Source of the DNA: Solimicrobium sp040544425
GTDB lineage: Bacteria > Pseudomonadota > Gammaproteobacteria > Burkholderiales > Burkholderiaceae_D
Direction: 5' to 3'
Length of the DNA stretch: 17,649 nucleotides
Assembly (NCBI GenBank): GCA_040544425.1
Contig: JBEONO010000036.1
Span: forward strand, 1-17,649
Part shown: positions 15,526-17,649 of the stretch, piece by piece
How the letters are laid out: each line of letters opens with the position of its first letter
How positions within the stretch are numbered: the stretch's first letter is position 1
The notes under the pieces: generated by a model
Database searches by the model: none
Told to the model about the DNA's origin: nothing
Seen by the model: the letters and a program-made list of their open reading frames with translations, nothing else
Made by a program: the position numbers and the translations under genes

Positions 15526-16025
15526 ACTACGCTCACCTGACACGGCCTGTCAAACCGATCAATCGACTTTTGATGCAAGGGTCGATATTGATTGTTGTAC
15601 TTTCGATTGCACTTTTTGGGCTCTTGGGACCCGGTCAATTTCTGAAAAGTGCGCACGATATTTTCGATGCGCCGGCTGCAAAAATCATTTCACAAGTTCT
15701 GCCAGGAGTCCTCGATCCCAATACCGCTGCTGCCGAACACCGTGCAACGGAAATTGCCCAATTACTTCACCGCCATTGGGAAGATTCATTGCTGGCAGTC
15801 GAAAAAGTCAACATCAAGGATGTGACAATTTTGGAATTTCACCCTGACTACGGTAACGGGGCCATTGTGCTGCGAGGGGAAGCAAAGGAATTTGACGCTT
15901 TGGCTGACTATATCAAACAGCTTAATAGTGCTGGGCTGGTGAATCATGTAACGCTGATGCATGAACAGGCTGTTTCGCGCGAGCATGTTGATACGATTGA
16001 ATTTGAATTAAAGGGCGAACTATAA
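15522..16025 (+). CDS. PilN-like inner-membrane platform protein
   Basis: From ATG 15522 (overlapping the previous stop as ATGA, with a GGGGG ribosome site about 9 bases upstream) the product has 167 residues; an ATG at 15507 is possible but lies inside the previous gene with poorer support. A short basic cytoplasmic N-terminus (RPVKPINRLL) is followed by one membrane helix (about 19-36, GSILIVVLSIALFGLLG). A periplasmic helical/ferredoxin-like region ends in ILEFHPDYGNGAIVLRGEAKEFDALADYIKQLNSAGLVNHVTLMHEQ...FEL, the pattern of PilN/GspL periplasmic domains. It would pair with the PilM-like protein before it and the PilO-like protein encoded at the other end of the operon. It is the last gene before the terminator. 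Confidence 0.66.
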   Translation: MNYAHLTRPVKPINRLLMQGSILIVVLSIALFGLLGPGQFLKSAHDIFDAPAAKIISQVLPGVLDPNTAAAEHRATEIAQLLHRHWEDSLLAVEKVNIKDVTILEFHPDYGNGAIVLRGEAKEFDALADYIKQLNSAGLVNHVTLMHEQAVSREHVDTIEFELKGEL

Positions 16026-16270
16026 GTGGAATTAGTTGCGACTTCTGCTTCGTTTTGCGGATAGTAACCTGTTGGCGCGCATCGAATTTTGCCCCCCTGG
16101 TCAATTTTCGGTGCGCATCAACACTCGATAGATTTGATAGTCAGCGGCAAAATTTTATGGTATTCGGTTTTGATATTAACAATACCATAACAAAATACCA
16201 TAAATCGCATGCGGCTAGAGGCGAATTAAAGCGAATGAAAGCGGAAGTGTAAAACGAATTTTACCTATAG

Positions 16271-16295
16271 AAAACGGCCCTTTTGGGCCGTTTTT
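16271..16295 (+). terminator. Intrinsic terminator of the secretion operon
   Basis: AAAACGGCCC-TTTT-GGGCCGTTTT forms a 10-base-pair stem (16271-16280 with 16285-16294) with a 4-base loop, and the stem's second arm ends in a run of T. The symmetrical A- and T-runs would let it work in both directions. It lies about 250 bases after the last operon gene. Confidence 0.85.
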
Positions 16296-16326
16296 GAATC
16301 ATCGTAAATGATTGCGAATTGTTGGT

Positions 16327-16351
16327 TGGCGGAGATCTAGGGATTCGAATC
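16327..16351 (-). other. tRNA 3'-end-like fragment, possible attachment-site scar
   Basis: Read on the minus strand, this stretch starts GATTCGAATCCCT and ends TCTCCGCCA. This is the layout of a T-arm (TTCGAATCC) followed by the acceptor 3' strand of a serine-type tRNA. No D-arm or anticodon arm lies on its 5' side (beyond 16351), so it is not a whole tRNA gene. Integrating elements that use tRNA genes leave exactly such a 3' fragment at the far junction. Confidence 0.45.
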
Positions 16352-16597
16352 AATAATGTTTATAACGCTTTTAACCTGCGATACCATTTTTCATACCATA
16401 TAAAGCTCGTCGCAGTAATTAAGTCCGACCCTAGTTGATTTCACGTCATGCAGTTAGCTGATTTGCCCCCTCCACTTTAATTCAGATGCTAAGCCTAGAA
16501 ATTCATGTCAAAAGCAGCTGCCATAAAAAGTTGTCGCTAAGCAGTTTTTAGCAGAAGAATCGTTAAATTCGGAAAATAAAGCGAGCGTCGGGAAAAA

Positions 16598-16872
16598 GGT
16601 AACGTTGGTAATCCAACCAAAAATTGTCTCTGAAAGCCTTGTCCAGTATAGGTTTCACTGACTTTGACAAAAGTAATTTCTTGGTAACCTCAAGGTAATC
16701 TAGTTACCATTCCAAAGGGTAATGTCTAGTCAAACAAATACCCAATGAAATCAATAAATTAAATTTTGATTACCTTTATGGTTACCCTAAATTACCTATC
16801 AAAGGTATCTATATTAACTTTTATAAATCAATGAGTTGCGTATCGACTTTTGATGTGGTTACCAGTGTTACC
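16598..16872. repeat. Cluster of eleven GGTAAY hexamers in both orientations
   Basis: GGTAAC or GGTAAT on the plus strand starts at 16598, 16607, 16683, 16694 and 16718; the inverse (GTTACC or ATTACC) starts at 16703, 16769, 16781, 16791, 16858 and 16867. Most neighbours are 9-12 bases apart, near one helical turn, in three groups. Fewer than one copy is expected by chance in 275 bases. It may be a multi-site protein-binding region (iterons, integrase/excisionase arms or an operator); the function is unknown. Confidence 0.6.
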
Positions 16873-17027
16873 GTTTCCCTCAACCCAATTTTTATTCGCG
16901 GACGTTGCCCACGTTCCACCAAGCCGAATTTATTCCCTAATCTCTTTTTGACTTCCTGAACCACCAGTTGCAAAAGGTATGCAGCCGCCTCACACTGATT
17001 GACCGAAAGGGGTTTTGAAGATGGGAA
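16821..17027 (-). pseudogene. Open 68-codon remnant, probable gene 3' end, family unknown
   Basis: The minus-strand frame is open from after a stop at 17028-17030 to TAA at 16821-16823. It reads as natural protein (LSVNQCEAAAYLLQLVV, then KKRLGNKFGLVERGQRP, ending in KVDTQLIDL) but has no ATG, only TTG or GTG codons about 18-21 codons in. It looks like the C-terminal part of a gene whose 5' end has been lost. I do not recognise the family. Its 3' end runs through the last two GGTAAY motifs. Confidence 0.35.
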
Positions 17028-17140
17028 TTATTGAGCTGGCTCACAACAATTGGGCAGAAATTTATCAACGCACTAGCTTCAGACCGCGGTACGCATTTAC
17101 AAAGGATCCATTCGTCATGTGCTATCGAGGAATCGACTGA
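17021..17140 (+). CDS. Small hypothetical protein (39 aa), possibly a truncated gene
   Basis: ATG 17021 is preceded by AAAGGGG at a usable distance and encodes 39 residues (MGIIELAHNNWAEIYQRTSF..., ending CYRGID). No membrane segment or known motif is visible. After its TGA the same frame stays open to about 17218 and reads like protein (LLLNESGYDRYLASE) up to the candidate IS left end near 17191. It may therefore be the first part of a gene broken by a stop and an IS. Its 5' end overlaps the 5' limit of the minus-strand remnant. Confidence 0.3.
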   Translation: MGIIELAHNNWAEIYQRTSFRPRYAFTKDPFVMCYRGID

Positions 17141-17257
17141 TGTGATATCTTATTATTGAACGAAAGTGGGTATGACCGATACTTGGCTAGTGAGCTTCCC
17201 CTGAAATTTAGTCTTCCATAGGTGACGTAAAATAACACACCTTTAGAAAGACCAGAA

Positions 17258-17551
17258 ATGAAAAAAATATCAAAACAAGCATACACGACAGAATTCAAGG
17301 AACTTGCCGTTCAACGGGTCAAGAGCGGTGAGCCGGTGTCGACAGTAGTGAAGGAATTGGGCCTTAGCGACCAGACCTTACGCAATTGGATGAAAGCTGC
17401 GGCAGAAGGCAACCTCAAAGGCGCTGGCAGAAGAGTGGTCACGCCTGAAGAAATGGAATTGTCCAGGCTCCGCGCCGAGAATGCCCGACTGAAGCGGGAG
17501 AATGAAATCATAAAAAAAGCAGCGGCGTACTTTGCGAAAGATGTTCTGTGA
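17258..17551 (+). CDS. IS3-family transposase OrfA (helix-turn-helix subunit)
   Basis: The product has 97 residues, full length for IS3-group OrfA. An N-terminal HTH_Tnp_1-type domain (AYTTEFKELAVQRVKSGEPVSTVVKELGLSDQTLRNWMKAA) is followed by a leucine-zipper-like coiled coil (MELSRLRAENARLKRENEIIKKAAAYFAKDVL). OrfA binds the IS ends and is normally fused by frameshifting to the catalytic OrfB. Here an orfB start (GTG 17548, overlapping the orfA stop as GTGA, encoding MKY) is present but its frame is cut off within a few codons, so no DDE transposase is made from this copy. Confidence 0.93.
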   Translation: MKKISKQAYTTEFKELAVQRVKSGEPVSTVVKELGLSDQTLRNWMKAAAEGNLKGAGRRVVTPEEMELSRLRAENARLKRENEIIKKAAAYFAKDVL

Positions 17552-17561
17552 AGTACTATAG
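17548..17561 (+). pseudogene. Truncated IS3-family orfB (only about 4 codons left)
   Basis: GTG AAG TAC (MKY) is the usual beginning of OrfB in this IS group, directly coupled to orfA. The following bases belong to a new sequence starting TGGATCC at 17562. The rest of orfB may resume beyond the window, after the second IS. Confidence 0.5.
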
Positions 17562-17649
17562 TGGATCCACGATTTGAGACAGTAACCACCGGGTAGTTTA
17601 AGCTGTTGTCTTCGAAAGGATGACAGCAAATGAGTGAAAGCAAAAAACG
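17562..17649 (+). mobile_element. Left end of a second IS inserted into the first
   Basis: From TGGATCCACGATTTGAGACA at 17562 the sequence has an IS3-like terminal TG, about 68 bases of leader and then a new start codon at 17630. It runs off the right edge. The element type (IS3 family) is inferred from the terminus and the basic N-terminus of the encoded protein. Confidence 0.5.
17630..17649 (+). CDS. Start of a second IS transposase orfA, partial
   Basis: ATG 17630 follows AAGGA at 9 bases and encodes MSESKK before the window ends. A short Ser/Lys/Arg-rich start is typical of IS3-family OrfA proteins, and the position just inside an IS-like left end supports this. Too little is visible for a firm call. 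Confidence 0.4.

Larger units (their letters stand above)
16155..16401. repeat. ATACCAT repeats, five copies flanking terminator and tRNA-like fragment
   Basis: TTATGGTAT lies at 16155-16163, ATACCATAA at 16182-16190 and again at 16195-16203, ATACCAT at 16381-16387 and ATACCATAT at 16393-16401. One pair on each side is spaced 12-13 bases apart, about one helical turn. Short repeats of this sort beside a tRNA 3' end resemble arm-type binding sites of tyrosine integrases, but no integrase gene is visible. Confidence 0.45.
16026..17257. other. Gene-poor mosaic between secretion operon and insertion sequences
   Basis: This is about 1.2 kb with no gene I can support fully. From left to right it holds ATACCAT repeats (16155-16203), the terminator (16271-16295), a tRNA-3'-end-like fragment (16327-16351), two more ATACCAT copies (16381-16401), a GGTAAY cluster (16598-16872), a minus-strand ORF remnant (16821-17027), a short plus-strand ORF (17021-17140) and a candidate IS left end at 17191. 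The mixture suggests a degraded island boundary. Confidence 0.6.
17191..17561 (+). mobile_element. Left part of an IS3-family insertion sequence, interrupted
   Basis: The element carries an intact orfA and only the first codons of orfB. The left end is placed near 17191, where TGAGCTTCCCCTGAAATTT begins with the TG typical of IS3 termini, about 67 bases before orfA; this boundary is a guess. At 17562 the sequence stops resembling an orfB and becomes the left end of another element. Confidence 0.6.

Noticed and set aside
16155..16203. CRISPR-like array from the ATACCATAA repeats
   Set aside because: Units are 9 bases with irregular spacing and mixed orientation; no repeat-spacer structure and no cas genes are present.
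16055..16252. 65-codon plus-strand ORF after the last operon gene
   Set aside because: It runs through the ATACCAT repeats, has no good ribosome site and an irregular composition. The end (GELKRMKAEV) looks protein-like but is too short to support a gene.
16327..16351. A complete tRNA gene on the minus strand
   Set aside because: Only the T-arm and 3' acceptor layout is present. The adjoining bases to 16401 do not form D or anticodon arms.
17138..17140. TGA as a possible recoded (selenocysteine or readthrough) codon in the small plus-strand ORF
   Set aside because: No selenocysteine-type stem-loop was evident downstream and the frame soon ends at the IS. A simple stop in a degraded or small gene is more likely.

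Overview
The window looks like part of the chromosome of a mesophilic Gram-negative proteobacterium, beta or gamma (class is an inference). The evidence is a lipoprotein outer-membrane secretin, a GspC/PilP-to-GspG/F/E secretion operon, Sec and class III (prepilin) leaders, Shine-Dalgarno starts and IS3-family insertion sequences. Base composition by eye is near 50% GC in genes and clearly lower in the two long intergenic stretches. I ran no database search; all family assignments come from reading the translated sequence.

Layout. (1) Positions 1-5936, minus strand: the first ~1978 codons of a giant secreted protein whose 3' end lies beyond the left edge. It has a signal peptide, Ig-like domains including five tandem 92-residue repeats, an SpvB/TcaC-type domain, FG-GAP/VCBS calcium-type repeats, a TcdB-like middle region and the start of Rhs/YD repeats. 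This is the architecture of Tc-toxin B-component-like/Rhs proteins. (2) Positions 5937-6681: an AT-rich divergent intergenic region holding two copies of an 18-bp imperfect palindrome (consensus ATGCCCTAwwTAGGGCAT) 243 bp apart, and a separate 15-bp palindrome between them. (3) Positions 6682-16025, plus strand: eleven tightly packed, mostly overlapping genes for a type II secretion/type IV pilus-like machine. In order they are a PilO/GspM-like protein, a PilP/GspC-like protein, a secretin with a C-terminal cohesin domain, three divergent pseudopilins, major pseudopilin GspG, GspF, GspE, a PilM/GspL-like protein and a PilN-like protein, followed by an intrinsic terminator at 16271-16295. (4) Positions 16296-17257: a gene-poor mosaic with a tRNA 3'-end-like fragment bracketed by ATACCAT repeats (probable attachment-site scar), a dense cluster of eleven GGTAAY motifs and two small ORF remnants. 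(5) Positions ~17191-17649: an IS3-family element broken at the start of orfB by the left end of a second IS.

How it may work together (inference). The inner-membrane PilM/PilN/PilO/PilP-like platform, ATPase GspE and GspF would assemble a short pseudopilus of GspG plus minor pseudopilins, pushing substrates through the cohesin-tailed secretin. No prepilin peptidase is present, so one must be encoded elsewhere. The giant exported Rhs/SpvB protein is transcribed divergently from this operon, and the shared intergenic region carries a repeated operator-like palindrome. It is therefore a reasonable candidate for a dedicated substrate or surface partner of the machine. The most interesting points are this possible secretin-substrate pair with its repeated operator, the permuted order of the inner-membrane genes, the Glu5-less third pseudopilin, and the unexplained GGTAAY array.
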